Assembly: GCA_026706985.1 (NCBI GenBank)
Contig: JAPOXR010000032.1
Coordinates: forward strand, 1 to 64,000
Direction of reading: 5' to 3'
Source: Paracoccaceae bacterium
Lineage (GTDB): Bacteria; Pseudomonadota; Alphaproteobacteria; Rhodobacterales; Rhodobacteraceae
DNA: 64,000 nt
The notes beneath the pieces are model-generated. The model was not told the DNA's origin, ran no database searches, and saw only the letters and a list, made by a program, of their open reading frames with translations. A program made the position numbers and the translations under genes. Below are positions 1 to 8,975 of this stretch, piece after piece. Every line of letters begins with the position of its first letter. Within the stretch, counting starts at the first letter, position 1.

Positions 1-1015
1 CCGGGCGTTCAAAGGAGGAGTTTCTCCGCCGTTTCATGAGGCCTGAGCACGGTATTCCGAGCCATGACGCCTTCTCCGCGCTGTTCAGGATTATCGATCC
101 TGACAGCCTGGGAGGGGTGCTCACCCGTCTGGCGGAGGACTGGTCCCGGCGGCTCGGTCCGGACGTGATCGCCATCGACGGCAAGACGCTGAGGCGGTCC
201 TTTGAGGACGCATCGGAGCGTGTGCCGCTGCACGTGGTCAGCGCCTTCGCCGCCGGTGCGCGTCTGACACTCGGACAGGTGAAGGTTGATGGTAAGTCCA
301 GTGAGATCACGGCGATGCCGGCGCTTCCGGCGCTTCCGGATATCAGGGGCGGCACGGTGACCGCCGATGCCATGCACACGCTGCGCCCGACCGCGGAGGA
401 GATCATTGCCAAAGGCGGTGGCTGTGCCCTGGCCCTCAGGGGTGAGCAGGGGGCGCTCCGTGATGATGTGCGGTTCCACATGGCGGACCCGGAATACGCT
501 GAAAAGATGTTGTGTCTCAAAGACGCGGGCAGGGATCACGGCCGCATTGAGATCCGTGAGGCGACCGTCTGTCATGACATCGACATGCTGCAGGACCGGC
601 ATCACTGGCCCGGTCTTCAGGCTGTCGGGAAAGTCACCGCGGTGAGGGAGAACAAGAGGGGACAGAACACGGACACCCGTCACTTTCTTCTCAGTGAAAA
701 GCCTGATCCGGAGCGGTTCCTCAGAACAGTACGCTCACACCGGGCCGTGGAGAACTCCCTCCACCGGGTGCTGGACGTGACCATGGGGGAGGACAGCCTG
801 CGCAACCGCAGGGACAACGGTCCGGAGAACCCGGCGCTGATGCGGAAGCCGGCGCTCAACCCGGCGCGGGTCACGCCGACAGCGGAAAAGGAATCAATGC
901 GCGGCAGGCTGATGAGAGCCGGATGGGACAATGACTTCCTGCTGAGACTCATCAGCTCAGCATCAAACCCCGCAAAGGACGCCAAACCCGGGAAAATTCA
1001 AACGCGATAGCCCTG
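1..1015 (+). mobile_element. ISAs1-family insertion sequence, left end missing
   Basis: The element is cut by the window start. Its right end is visible: aacgcgatagccctg at 1001-1015 resembles the terminal inverted repeat usual in ISAs1 elements (from memory), and the transposase stop codon lies inside it. The 8 bases that follow could be one copy of the target duplication, but the left copy is outside the window. Confidence 0.75.
3..1010 (+). CDS. ISAs1-family transposase, 5' partial
   Basis: DDE-type transposase that would move the surrounding insertion sequence. The reading frame is open to the first base of the window, so the annotated ATG at 36 is internal: the codons before it read GRSKEEFLRRFM, which fits the conserved N-terminal region of this family. 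Family signatures are visible: GIPSHDAF shortly after the start, VIAIDGKTLRRSF with the first catalytic Asp, GGTVTADAMH with the second, and the C-terminal VENSLHRVLDVTMGED with the final acidic residue. The remaining length of about 335 residues suggests only some 40-60 N-terminal residues are missing. The reading frame shown is undamaged. Confidence 0.9.
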   Translation, partial: GRSKEEFLRRFMRPEHGIPSHDAFSALFRIIDPDSLGGVLTRLAEDWSRRLGPDVIAIDGKTLRRSFEDASERVPLHVVSAFAAGARLTLGQVKVDGKSSEITAMPALPALPDIRGGTVTADAMHTLRPTAEEIIAKGGGCALALRGEQGALRDDVRFHMADPEYAEKMLCLKDAGRDHGRIEIREATVCHDIDMLQDRHHWPGLQAVGKVTAVRENKRGQNTDTRHFLLSEKPDPERFLRTVRSHRAVENSLHRVLDVTMGEDSLRNRRDNGPENPALMRKPALNPARVTPTAEKESMRGRLMRAGWDNDFLLRLISSASNPAKDAKPGKIQTR

Positions 1016-1420
1016 GGGCCTCCGGACCCGCCCTTTCTATTTCGTGGCACGGTGGTTAATCGTGAAACAAAGAGTTGGGATGAAGATAAGCGGGCAGTTC
1101 GGCGACGGTGGAGCTATCCAAAGGAAAGGCGGCCGGGCCACTATGCATGACCGGCCCCTCTCTCGCTGTATCCAGGATCTATTGATACGAGGCACTGGAA
1201 TGGGCGCGTGGCGGGGATCCTTCCGGATCCGGCGCGCACATGTCGGCCCTCCCGACGGCAACGGATCATCCAGACCAAGCCGAACAAATCTCCGAATCAT
1301 AACTCCGCCCGTGCGGAGTGTCTGACCCCACGGTCGCGTCCAACACCTGTCCGCCGCCTGAAGGTATCGGTTTCCTGGGATGAGCCGGGCGGGGTGGTCG
1401 GTCCTTCAGCCGCCGGAAAA
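1016..1420. other. Intergenic region between IS and porin terminator
   Basis: About 400 bases with no convincing gene. Short overlapping frames on both strands have no recognisable protein signature and no good ribosome binding site. Confidence 0.5.
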
Positions 1421-1448
1421 GAAAAGGGCGGGCCCGCAGGCCCGCCCT
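1412..1448 (-). terminator. Rho-independent terminator of the porin gene
   Basis: A perfect 10-bp stem (1425-1434 paired with 1439-1448) closes a 4-base loop. On the minus strand it is followed by TTTTCTTTTC, a classic T-rich tail. It lies 36 bases past the porin stop codon and points the right way. Confidence 0.9.
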
Positions 1449-1483
1449 CTGATGCCGCTGAACGGCGTCTGTCCGTGTGTGTG

Positions 1484-2440
1484 TCAGAAGGACATGGTGA
1501 TGCCGAGATCGGCGACCGTTTTCTCATCCGTGTTCTTGCCGGCGCCCGCCTTCAGCGTCGCCCCGCCGCCGAGGTCGTGTGCGAAACCGATACCCATGCT
1601 CTTCATCGTATTGGCTGCAATGTCACCGTCGTCGGTGTCTCCGACTGCTTCGTCGTAGCCATCAACCTTGTGCTGGCCGTAGACCATGGTCACCGAGGTG
1701 CCCTCGGAGAGCTGGTAGCTGACGTCGGCACCCAGAGCCGTGGACTTCACAGCCAACTCTTCACTTCTTTCTGAATCCGCGGCATCGACGTCAGTTAAGG
1801 CATCAGGATACACATCAACCATATGCTTCTTGGTCGTCGAGTAGAGCACATTGCCCGAGATCGCACCCTGACTTATCCCCATTCCGATCGAGATCACCCT
1901 GCCGCTGTCGAAGCCGACGCCGACCTTGACCGGGGCGATGTTGAAGTTGAACCCGGCGGCGTATTCGTAACCGTCGTCCCCGTCCTCAGGACCGGCCGAG
2001 ATTCCGACACTGGCCGGACCGAACGAACCGGTGTAGATCAGGTCGGCTTTGGAATTGCCGTTCAGCGCCTCCGGCGCATCGTCGGCGCCGATGTCGTCGA
2101 AACCGACATCCTTGATGCCGCCGGCGACCAGGTCGGCTGCATCATTGTCGCCGATGGTGAGCGTGTGGTTGTCCATAGAGACATAAACCGTGCCGAGATC
2201 GACATCGTTACTGCCCGGCTCACTGTCGAAACCCGCGGAGGCGCCGAAGCCGAGACCGCCGTCGGTCGTTCCCGACGCGGAGAAGCTGATGTCGAACTCA
2301 TGGTGGAAGGTGATTTCGTCAGTGGCATCCTCCGTGAACTTGACACCGAAAACGGCGCCCCCGCTCACGGACACACCGTCCATCGCATAGGCTCCGCCGC
2401 CGACAAGGACGACAGCACCCGTCAAAAGAATTTTCCTCAT
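1484..2440 (-). CDS. Gram-negative porin (Rhodobacter-type general porin)
   Basis: Outer-membrane beta-barrel that would form a diffusion channel for small solutes. The start chosen is the ATG at 2440 (MRKILLTGAVV) because GGAG lies 9 bases upstream; a longer frame begins 11 codons earlier without such a site. A signal peptide is evident, with likely cleavage after GGGAYA. The mature part of about 300 residues is rich in Gly, Asp and alternating hydrophobic residues and ends in ITMSF with a terminal Phe, the usual barrel-assembly signal. An acidic stretch (DDIGADDAPEAL) may be the constriction loop. The gene stands alone with its own terminator. Solute preference cannot be read from the sequence. 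Confidence 0.88.
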   Translation of the reverse strand: MRKILLTGAVVLVGGGAYAMDGVSVSGGAVFGVKFTEDATDEITFHHEFDISFSASGTTDGGLGFGASAGFDSEPGSNDVDLGTVYVSMDNHTLTIGDNDAADLVAGGIKDVGFDDIGADDAPEALNGNSKADLIYTGSFGPASVGISAGPEDGDDGYEYAAGFNFNIAPVKVGVGFDSGRVISIGMGISQGAISGNVLYSTTKKHMVDVYPDALTDVDAADSERSEELAVKSTALGADVSYQLSEGTSVTMVYGQHKVDGYDEAVGDTDDGDIAANTMKSMGIGFAHDLGGGATLKAGAGKNTDEKTVADLGITMSF

Positions 2441-2907
2441 ACCGATAACTCCATTGGTAAATCCGATTACCAAGGAAGATTCCAGCGGATGGGGCGTGTG
2501 TGCCGCAATTCAATTGTAGCACGGAATTCATTGCCGATATCGGACTACAGGTCAAGAACGCGGTCAAATATTGCTGCTGTCCGCGCGGCGGCAGTCGGCC
2601 GTGGAGGTGTGGATGGGCGGGATCCTCAAGCGCACCAAAACGAGAGGAGCATGCTGTATTGTGCGATGCGCCGGTTGCAGCCGGCTGTATGCGAATGAAC
2701 GAGCGGCTTCGGGTCCGACAGCCTTGCATTCACATGCACATTGTTCACAAATCTACCCTGAGACGGGTTTCGACAGGCTGCGGGAAGCCGTGCGCGGTGC
2801 CAAGCTGACCCGCACGGCACTGATCTTCGTCGGCCGTGCCCTGACAGCGCGGCAATTCCGTGACAGCACATTGTATGATGCGGCGCGCCCGCATCTGCTG
2901 CGCCCGT
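2441..2907. other. Intergenic region upstream of porin, downstream of cobB
   Basis: No supported gene. This stretch must hold the porin promoter, but no clear -35/-10 pair stands out. Open frames here lack family signatures. Confidence 0.4.
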
Positions 2908-4230
2908 TCACGGATACCGGGAAGAAGCGCAGATCAGATGCGCGAAAGAACCGCTGACATTTCCGCGTATCGCCCCCATCGGCCTGAGTTCGGCACCATC
3001 GGCATCAAGGGCGTGGAAGAGGGGTGGCGACGCGGAGGCGGACGCCATTGCGGCATAGTGGAATTCATGCGCCGCGAAGCTGCCCTCGAACGGAGCGCCC
3101 GGCGCTGCCCGGACGCTCCGATACCCGAGCTGCAGCCGGGGATGCTGGAATGAAGTGGAGTGATTCAGCAGCCCTGTCATGGCGTGATGATGCCCGTCGC
3201 TGTCCTCAATGCCCTCACCAAGCACCATGAAGCCGCCGCATTCGCCATAGATCACAGCGCCCTTCCCGGTCAATGCCTGCATTCCCGCCCGGAAGCGGAG
3301 GCAGGCGGCGAGGCGTCCGGCATGCAGTTCCGGATAGCCGCCCGGCAGAAAAACCGCGTCGGCACCGGCGTCGGGGGCTTCATCATTAAGCGGTGAGAAG
3401 AAGACAGGTTCGGCACCCTGCCGGCGCCAATTCGCGACGAGATGCGTATACAGGAAACAGAAGGCCTGATCACGGGCAATCGCTATCCGCTGCCCGGGCG
3501 GCGCAATACCGCAATTGCCGGAGGTCGGTGCCGGCAGAGGCGCGGCGGCGGCAAGCAGACCGGCAATGCGCAGGCTGCTTCCGACCGATTGCGCGGCGGC
3601 ATCCAGGAACGCTTCAAGCCCGGGATGTTCATGCGGTGGAACCAGCCCGAGATGGCGTGAGGGAAGCTCAAGCGCCGGGTTGCGGTGGATGCAGCCGAGC
3701 AGGGTCAGACCGTGCGCCTCAGCGGCGGCGGTTATCATCTGCTGGTGACGGAGGGACGCCACCCGGTTGGCGATGATGCCGGCGAGCACCAGGCCGGGCC
3801 TCGCCGATTGCAGGCCGAGCGCCGGCAGAATGGCGGAGTGGCCGAGGCGGGCGGCGTCGATCACCAGTATGACCGGCACGCCGAGTATCTCCGCGAGGTC
3901 GGCGGCGCTGCCGGTGCCCTGTCTGCCGGCCCCGTCGAGGACACCCATTGCACCCTCGATGATGAGAAACTTCTCCGTGCCGGTGGTGGCGGCGGCAATC
4001 AGGACTTCGCCGGGCATGGCCCAGGCATCCAGATTGACCGAAGGCAGACCACAGGCGGCCTGGTGAAACAATGGATCGATATAATCCGGGCCGGATTTCG
4101 CCGCCCTGACCCGGATGCCGCGCTTCGAGAGATGCCGCAGCAGACCGAGGGTGACAGTGGTTTTTCCTGAATTGGAGGCAGGCGCCGCAATCAGGATGGA
4201 TCTGCGCTGAGTTACCAAATCCCGCCCCAT
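2908..4230 (-). CDS. cobB: Cobyrinate / hydrogenobyrinate a,c-diamide synthase
   Basis: ATP- and glutamine-dependent amidation of the a and c carboxylates of the corrin ring in vitamin B12 synthesis. The N-terminal half is a P-loop NTPase of the dethiobiotin-synthetase fold: PASNSGKTT at residues 17-25 binds ATP. The C-terminal half is a class I glutamine amidotransferase: the nucleophile is Cys331 in YGECGGFMVLGEG, and His431 in SGSFAHLI is the likely catalytic His. The 440-residue length is normal for CobB/CbiA. The start overlaps the end of cobA by 19 bases, implying co-transcription and translational coupling. Whether the substrate carries cobalt (CbiA) or not (CobB) cannot be decided from the protein alone. 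Confidence 0.93.
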   Translation of the reverse strand: MGRDLVTQRRSILIAAPASNSGKTTVTLGLLRHLSKRGIRVRAAKSGPDYIDPLFHQAACGLPSVNLDAWAMPGEVLIAAATTGTEKFLIIEGAMGVLDGAGRQGTGSAADLAEILGVPVILVIDAARLGHSAILPALGLQSARPGLVLAGIIANRVASLRHQQMITAAAEAHGLTLLGCIHRNPALELPSRHLGLVPPHEHPGLEAFLDAAAQSVGSSLRIAGLLAAAAPLPAPTSGNCGIAPPGQRIAIARDQAFCFLYTHLVANWRRQGAEPVFFSPLNDEAPDAGADAVFLPGGYPELHAGRLAACLRFRAGMQALTGKGAVIYGECGGFMVLGEGIEDSDGHHHAMTGLLNHSTSFQHPRLQLGYRSVRAAPGAPFEGSFAAHEFHYAAMASASASPPLFHALDADGAELRPMGAIRGNVSGSFAHLICASSRYP

Positions 4231-5087
4231 TTCGCGGGCGCATCCGGGCCGAGCGGCTCGCTGGTGCGCGATTCACCGCCCGTGAGCGCCGCATACCAGT
4301 CGATGGCCATACGCAGCCGCGCATTATGTCCGACACAAATGATTGCGGGCGCCTGCAGGCCGTGACGGGCGATATCCGCCACCGCCTGCCCGAGGCTGGA
4401 CTCCAGGGTGACCTGCCCGGGCAGTGTCGCCTGGGCGATGACGGCAACCGGCTCAGCCGGCGCTCGCCCGGCACGCATCAATTCCGAGGCGATGGCGGAG
4501 AAATGTTTCATCGCCATATACATCACCAGAACCTGCGAACCCTTCGCCAGGCTGGCCCAGTCGATGGCCGCCGGAGCCGATCCGGTGTGATCATGGCCGG
4601 TGATGAAAGTGACGCTCTGGTTGGTGTCCCGGTGAGTCAGAGGGATTCCCGCATAGGCGAGGCCGCCGATCCCGGCGGTGACGCCGGGTGTCACCCGGAT
4701 CGGCACACCGGCCCTTACCAGGGCCAGCGCCTCTTCACCGCCCCTTGCGAAAACAAACGGATCGCCGCCCTTGAGCCGGGCGACCCGATGTCCTTTCCGG
4801 GAAAATTCAATCAGGCGGAGAGAAATATCGGCCTGACTCGGCGATGCTTTGCCGCCCCGCTTGCCCGCAAACACGATCTCGGCATCCTGCCGCCATCGCA
4901 GCAGTTTCGGGCTGACCAGCGAATCATGCACGATGATGTCGGCCCGGGCCAAGGCCTGTGCGCCCTGCAGCGTCAGCAGCGATGGATCGCCGGGACCGGC
5001 TCCGATGAGCCAGACCATACCGGGCGGGAACTCAATCGGCGGCAATGCCGGATACAGGCTGTCAGAATGTTGATTTTCCCGTTGCAC
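4212..5087 (-). CDS. cobA: Uroporphyrinogen-III C-methyltransferase
   Basis: SAM-dependent methylation of uroporphyrinogen III at C-2 and C-7 to give precorrin-2, the branch point to cobalamin and siroheme. GAGPGDP at residues 29-35 is the SUMT signature, and RLKGGDPFVFARGGEE at about 104-119 is the second, SAM-binding block. The length of 291 residues fits a stand-alone SUMT without the CysG oxidase domain. It is first in a minus-strand pair with cobB and faces cbiD across a 73-base gap that must hold both promoters. I looked for a cobalamin riboswitch in that gap and found none. Confidence 0.94.
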   Translation of the reverse strand: MQRENQHSDSLYPALPPIEFPPGMVWLIGAGPGDPSLLTLQGAQALARADIIVHDSLVSPKLLRWRQDAEIVFAGKRGGKASPSQADISLRLIEFSRKGHRVARLKGGDPFVFARGGEEALALVRAGVPIRVTPGVTAGIGGLAYAGIPLTHRDTNQSVTFITGHDHTGSAPAAIDWASLAKGSQVLVMYMAMKHFSAIASELMRAGRAPAEPVAVIAQATLPGQVTLESSLGQAVADIARHGLQAPAIICVGHNARLRMAIDWYAALTGGESRTSEPLGPDAPAKWGGIW

Positions 5088-5160
5088 AACGCTTTCCTTG
5101 AACGGGCGGTCGGGGACTCAGTGCTTTTGAGTTGCCGCCCGAACGCTTATTGTCGCTGAA

Positions 5161-6270
5161 ATGCGGGGTAAAGACAAAACAACTCTGCGCACCGGCTTCA
5201 CCACCGGCGCCTGCGCCACAGCCGCCGCCACCGCCGCCTGCAGAGCGCTGCTCACAGGCAAACCGCCGGAACAGGTGACGATCCTGCTTCCCAATGGCCG
5301 GACACCGGTATTCGAGCTGCAATATGTGAAAGTCAGGGAAAGGGAATGCGAAGCCGCGGTCAGGAAAGATGCGGGCGATGATCCTGATGTAACCCATGGC
5401 GCACTGATCGTCGCCGGCGTGAAACCGGCGCCTGTCGGCAGCGGCATAGCCTTCAAGGCGGGCATTGGGGTCGGCATGGTCACTCGGCCCGGATTGCCGG
5501 TTGAGGTCGGCGAGCCGGCGATCAATCCGGTCCCGCGGCGGATGATCCGCGCCGCACTGGCAAGGGAAGCGGAAATCCATGGCGGGGCAGCTGATTTCGA
5601 GGTCATGCTGTCGGTGCCCGGTGGCACCGAGTTGGCGAGGAATACCTGGAATCCCCGCCTCGGTATTGTCGGTGGAATTTCGATACTCGGCACCACGGGA
5701 ATCGTCCGCCCCTACTCCTGCTCGGCATGGATCGCCTCTATCCACCGGGGGGTTGATGTCGCCCGGGCCGGCGGCGCGGACCATGTTGTGGGTTCAACAG
5801 GCGCGCAGTCGGAGATTGCGGCGCAGCAATTCTATGGCCTGCCGGACTGGAGGATGCTGGATATGGGCGACTTCGTCGGCGGGCTGCTGAAATATCTGCG
5901 GCGCCACCCGATCCCGCTCGTGACCATCGCCGGCGGGTTCGCGAAAATCACGAAACTGGCACAGGGTGCAGTGGATCTGCATTCGTCCCGGTCACAGGTC
6001 AGGTTTGACGCGCTCGCGCGGCTGGCGGCGGAAACCGGCACACCGGACGGAATCGCAGCCGACATCGCAGCCGCGAATACGGCGATGCAGGCGCTGGAAA
6101 TGGCGGGGCACGGTCTCGCGCATGCGATTGCGGTTCAGGCAACCGCGCGGACAGCCGCCTTTCTTGAGGGTGTGCCCATCGAGACCGAGATCATGATTAT
6201 TGACCGCAGCGGCAAAATGGTCGCACGCAACAGCAGCGTTCCCTTTCCACAGGGGCGGGCCCGGACATGA
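5161..6270 (+). CDS. cbiD: Cobalt-precorrin-5B (C1)-methyltransferase
   Basis: CbiD methylates C-1 of the corrin ring in the oxygen-independent (cobalt-early) route. The signature LRTGFTTGACATAAATAA is at residues 9-26, and GTTGIVRPYS and IAGGFAKITKLAQG follow in the order typical of the family. The length of 369 residues is normal. The ATG at 5161 is the first codon after the divergent promoter region. The gene overlaps cobK by 4 bases (ATGA). CbiD beside a CobA/CobB pair suggests a mixed pathway in which CbiD takes the place of CobF. Confidence 0.94.
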   Translation: MRGKDKTTLRTGFTTGACATAAATAACRALLTGKPPEQVTILLPNGRTPVFELQYVKVRERECEAAVRKDAGDDPDVTHGALIVAGVKPAPVGSGIAFKAGIGVGMVTRPGLPVEVGEPAINPVPRRMIRAALAREAEIHGGAADFEVMLSVPGGTELARNTWNPRLGIVGGISILGTTGIVRPYSCSAWIASIHRGVDVARAGGADHVVGSTGAQSEIAAQQFYGLPDWRMLDMGDFVGGLLKYLRRHPIPLVTIAGGFAKITKLAQGAVDLHSSRSQVRFDALARLAAETGTPDGIAADIAAANTAMQALEMAGHGLAHAIAVQATARTAAFLEGVPIETEIMIIDRSGKMVARNSSVPFPQGRART

Positions 6271-7055
6271 CATGCCGCGTGCTCATCCTGGCCGGCACCA
6301 ACGAGGCACGAAATCTTGTCGCAGGGCTCGTATCCACACCAGGCTTGGAAATCACGGTCTCTCTTGCCGGGCTTGTCAAAGACGCCGACAGCTACCCCGC
6401 CGTCACGCGGCGTGGAGGGTTCGGCGGCGCGGAAGGTCTGGCCCGGTATCTGATGCGAAACAGGATGCATCTGCTGGTCGATGCAACGCACCCTTTCGCC
6501 ACCAGGATCACGGCTAACGCCATCGCCGCCTCGGCGAAGGCGGGCATTAAGCTGCTCAGGCTGGAGCGCCCCGCATGGACAAAACAAGCTGGTGATAACT
6601 GGCTGGAATCGTCCCGCATGGCAGACTTGGTCGCCGGCTTTCCTCCCGGCGTAACCGTACTCGCGCCGATCGGCTCCAACGCATTCAGCTATCCGGTTGC
6701 GGCGATGATTTCCACGAGGCCGGATCTTCGCTTTGTTATCCGCGTAATGGCGGAGCCGCAGGCAATGCCATCGGCGGGCAATACCGAATGCATTCTTGCC
6801 AAGCCGCCATTTTCCGTCGTCGCCGAACTCCAGACTATCGCCGATTACTCAATTGACTGTCTGCTGTGCAGGAATTCAGGCGGAAACGCCGGATACGCAA
6901 AGATCGTGGCGGCGAGACGGTCGGGTATTCCGGTGCATCTGCTTTCCCGGCCCGAACCGGACCACCGCCTTCCCGAGGGAAGCCTGTTCACCGACATTGA
7001 GTCGGCGCATTCGGCAATCCAAGCGGAATTATCCGCTGTTTCCGACAGGCTGTAG
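6267..7055 (+). CDS. cobK: Precorrin-6A / cobalt-precorrin-6A reductase
   Basis: NAD(P)H-dependent reduction of precorrin-6A, the step after ring contraction and C-1 methylation. Visible signatures are RVLILAGTNEAR at the N-terminus (nucleotide-binding fold), VDATHPFA at residues 71-78 and CRNSGGNAGYAKI near the C-terminus. The length of 262 residues is full. The start overlaps cbiD by 4 bases. The gene marks the edge of the cobalamin cluster: a foreign gene pair begins 1 base after its stop on the other strand, and a diverged copy of part of cobK lies beyond that pair at 8722-8825. Confidence 0.92.
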   Translation: MTCRVLILAGTNEARNLVAGLVSTPGLEITVSLAGLVKDADSYPAVTRRGGFGGAEGLARYLMRNRMHLLVDATHPFATRITANAIAASAKAGIKLLRLERPAWTKQAGDNWLESSRMADLVAGFPPGVTVLAPIGSNAFSYPVAAMISTRPDLRFVIRVMAEPQAMPSAGNTECILAKPPFSVVAELQTIADYSIDCLLCRNSGGNAGYAKIVAARRSGIPVHLLSRPEPDHRLPEGSLFTDIESAHSAIQAELSAVSDRL

Positions 7056-7721
7056 TTACCCGGAACTTGGCGTAACGCGGCGGGCAAGGAACATTCCCCG
7101 GATGTTCGCTTCCGGAAGCGCCTCCAGGATTACCATTTCCATCGCACCGAAGTGACAGCCGGTAGTCAGCACGTCGTCGCAGATCACGATGTTGTCCTTT
7201 GCATCGGCCAACATTTTGTGTTGGATTTCATAGAGGTCGGCAAGCTCCTCAGGTTCAGGCCGTATATCGGAATCGTGAACTGCGCCAGTGCTCTGCGTTT
7301 GTATGACCATTTCCCGAACATCGAGGTGACCCCCGCGATGTTGATGGACAAATTCACTGACCATCTTCAGCATGACCGTCAACCGATTATCATACATGGG
7401 ATCAGTTCGAGCCTTCGACGGTGGCACCGGCACGAAGGTGTAGGCCTGCAAATCAGCTTTGCCGAAAGCTCTGTACAGCGCTTGCGCGGCTTTAACGATG
7501 TTCTGTTTCTTGTAGCGCCATTCAGGCCGACCTCGGCAGTCCATTGGCTTCTTGAAGTTGATAATCAGCTGGTTCGTCGCGCTGTGTGCAAAGCCCATTT
7601 GCGCGGTGTATTCTCCGAGGAACAGACACACGTCATCCGCGTTCAGATAGTAATGATCGCTCCGCGTAAGATCGTCAATCTTAGTGAATCGTTCCGGGAA
7701 TGAGGTTGTTCCTGATGTCAT
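7056..7721 (-). CDS. Phosphoribosyltransferase-like protein of a DprA-linked pair
   Basis: The C-terminal half has the type I phosphoribosyltransferase PRPP loop: IVICDDVLTTGCHFGAM, with DDVLTTG at residues 182-188. The middle segment TFVPVPPSKARTDP resembles the ComF-like entry strand. The first 90 residues are not recognised. The start overlaps the end of the dprA-like gene by 41 bases on the same strand, so the two are surely co-expressed. Pairing of a DprA-type Rossmann protein with a PRTase-like protein has been described, as I recall, as a predicted prokaryotic conflict module. The substrate is unknown, and a housekeeping ComF role is less likely because the usual competence context is missing. 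Confidence 0.7.
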   Translation of the reverse strand: MTSGTTSFPERFTKIDDLTRSDHYYLNADDVCLFLGEYTAQMGFAHSATNQLIINFKKPMDCRGRPEWRYKKQNIVKAAQALYRAFGKADLQAYTFVPVPPSKARTDPMYDNRLTVMLKMVSEFVHQHRGGHLDVREMVIQTQSTGAVHDSDIRPEPEELADLYEIQHKMLADAKDNIVICDDVLTTGCHFGAMEMVILEALPEANIRGMFLARRVTPSSG

Positions 7722-8592
7722 CGTATTCCTTCACGCGGATAGCTCCGAGTTCCGCAAACCTGCGCGGCCACGTAAGTTCAGGATTTTGGAAACAGCTGTC
7801 TAAGATGAACAACTTGCGCCCTTGTTTCAGGGCGGCACGTGCCTGGACCAGAGTTCCTGAGGTCTCGCCGGCTTCGACGATCACCGTCGCTTCGGTAAGT
7901 GCCGACATAGTTACATTGCGGGCCGGGAAAAAATGCCGGTTTGTCACAGGATTGGACGCATTTTCGTAGCGCTTCACAGGCACCTGGCTGATCAAAAGGT
8001 GCTTACTGGCAATCTCAGCCTGAAGATCGGCATTCTCTTGCGGGTAGGACTGGCTGAGCGGCGTTCCCAGCACAGCAATGGTGTGCCCACCTTCCATCAG
8101 TGTGGTTCTGTGCGCGGTTGTGTCTATTCCTTTGGCCAGCCCTGAGACGATGGTGAAATCATCTTCCATCAACAAACGAACGATACGCCGCGTCCGGCTG
8201 ATACCATCATCAGATGGGTTTCGCGTGCCGACGACTGCTATCATGCGGGGCGAGTTCACAAGCTCCCACCAACCTTGATAGTACAAGAGTTCAATCGGAT
8301 GGTCTGCGTCACGCAGACGGGCTGGATACTCCCCGGCTCCATGCACCCGTACGCCGTATTGGAGAACGCCGGCTTCTTTGAGACGGCTGTGTACGAAATT
8401 GGCACATTTGGTTGAAACCCCCCGATCCACGAAGTCTGAAGGCAAAGCTCCTGGGTTTGAAGCAAACTTGGTAGCGATCTTTTTGAAGCTAGCCCCGGCA
8501 TCTTCCCACAGTGCCTCGTATGCGCCAAGCTCGATAAACGGAGATACAGCACTTTCGGCAAAGTCTGAAACCGCACTATCAAACAGTGTCAA
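7681..8592 (-). CDS. DprA/Smf-like Rossmann-fold protein
   Basis: DprA-family core: MIAVVGTRNPSDDGISR, then FTIVSGLAKGIDTTAHR and HTIAVLGTPLSQSYPQEN, then a final strand-loop ATVIVEAGETSGTLVQAR. Classical DprA binds single-stranded DNA and loads RecA, while standalone relatives are often nucleotide-binding sensors. The start chosen is TTG at 8592 because GGGAGG lies 6 bases upstream; this gives 303 residues. The longer frame to 8739 runs into a cobK-like remnant and is unlikely. The C-terminal DprA winged-helix domain is absent. The unrecognised N-terminal helical part of about 100 residues is probably specific to this subfamily. The gene forms an operon with the PRTase gene. Confidence 0.75.
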   Translation of the reverse strand: MTLFDSAVSDFAESAVSPFIELGAYEALWEDAGASFKKIATKFASNPGALPSDFVDRGVSTKCANFVHSRLKEAGVLQYGVRVHGAGEYPARLRDADHPIELLYYQGWWELVNSPRMIAVVGTRNPSDDGISRTRRIVRLLMEDDFTIVSGLAKGIDTTAHRTTLMEGGHTIAVLGTPLSQSYPQENADLQAEIASKHLLISQVPVKRYENASNPVTNRHFFPARNVTMSALTEATVIVEAGETSGTLVQARAALKQGRKLFILDSCFQNPELTWPRRFAELGAIRVKEYDDIRNNLIPGTIH

Positions 8593-8721
8593 AACGCGCC
8601 TCCCTTGATTTGGAACATACCGTGAACATTTCCTCCGTTGTCCGCGTTTCTGCAACCGCATAAATGTGCAATTCCGTAAATTCTCGCTTGCTCGATCGGT
8701 TTTTCTTCTCCAGCGCACTCC

Positions 8722-8825
8722 GCTATCCGGTTGCGGCAATGATTTCCGGCAGGCGGGACATCCGCTTCATTATCCGTGTGATGGCGAACCGACCTGCGAT
8801 GCCATCGGCCGGCAATACTGAATGG
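8722..8825 (+). pseudogene. Diverged cobK fragment
   Basis: A plus-strand translation reads YPVAAMIS, then RDIRFIIRVMA and AMPSAGNTE. It aligns without gaps to the intact CobK encoded at 6696-6794 (about 26 of 33 residues identical by eye). It has no start or stop of its own. The divergence means it did not come from a recent local duplication of the neighbouring gene. Confidence 0.75.
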
Positions 8826-8975
8826 CAGACAACGTGCAGTACCACTCTACCTTCACTCCACTTTGGCACAGCTCATCTATCCGACCAAATTCAAATAAGT
8901 TATGAGATCGTGGCAGGAGATCCTGATACACAAATTTGGAAGCCATTCTTCCGGTCCAGCGGTCCCAATTCAGGC

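Noticed and set aside
1823..2698. Plus-strand ORF of 291 codons
   Set aside because: Antisense to the porin gene; composition is a mirror of the porin codons and there is no ribosome binding site.
5088..5160. Possible cobalamin riboswitch between cobA and cbiD
   Set aside because: Only 73 bases are available and the conserved B12-box strings are absent.
8593..8739. N-terminal extension of the DprA-like protein to 8739
   Set aside because: The extra residues fall opposite the cobK remnant and are unrelated to DprA. TTG 8592 has a strong ribosome binding site.
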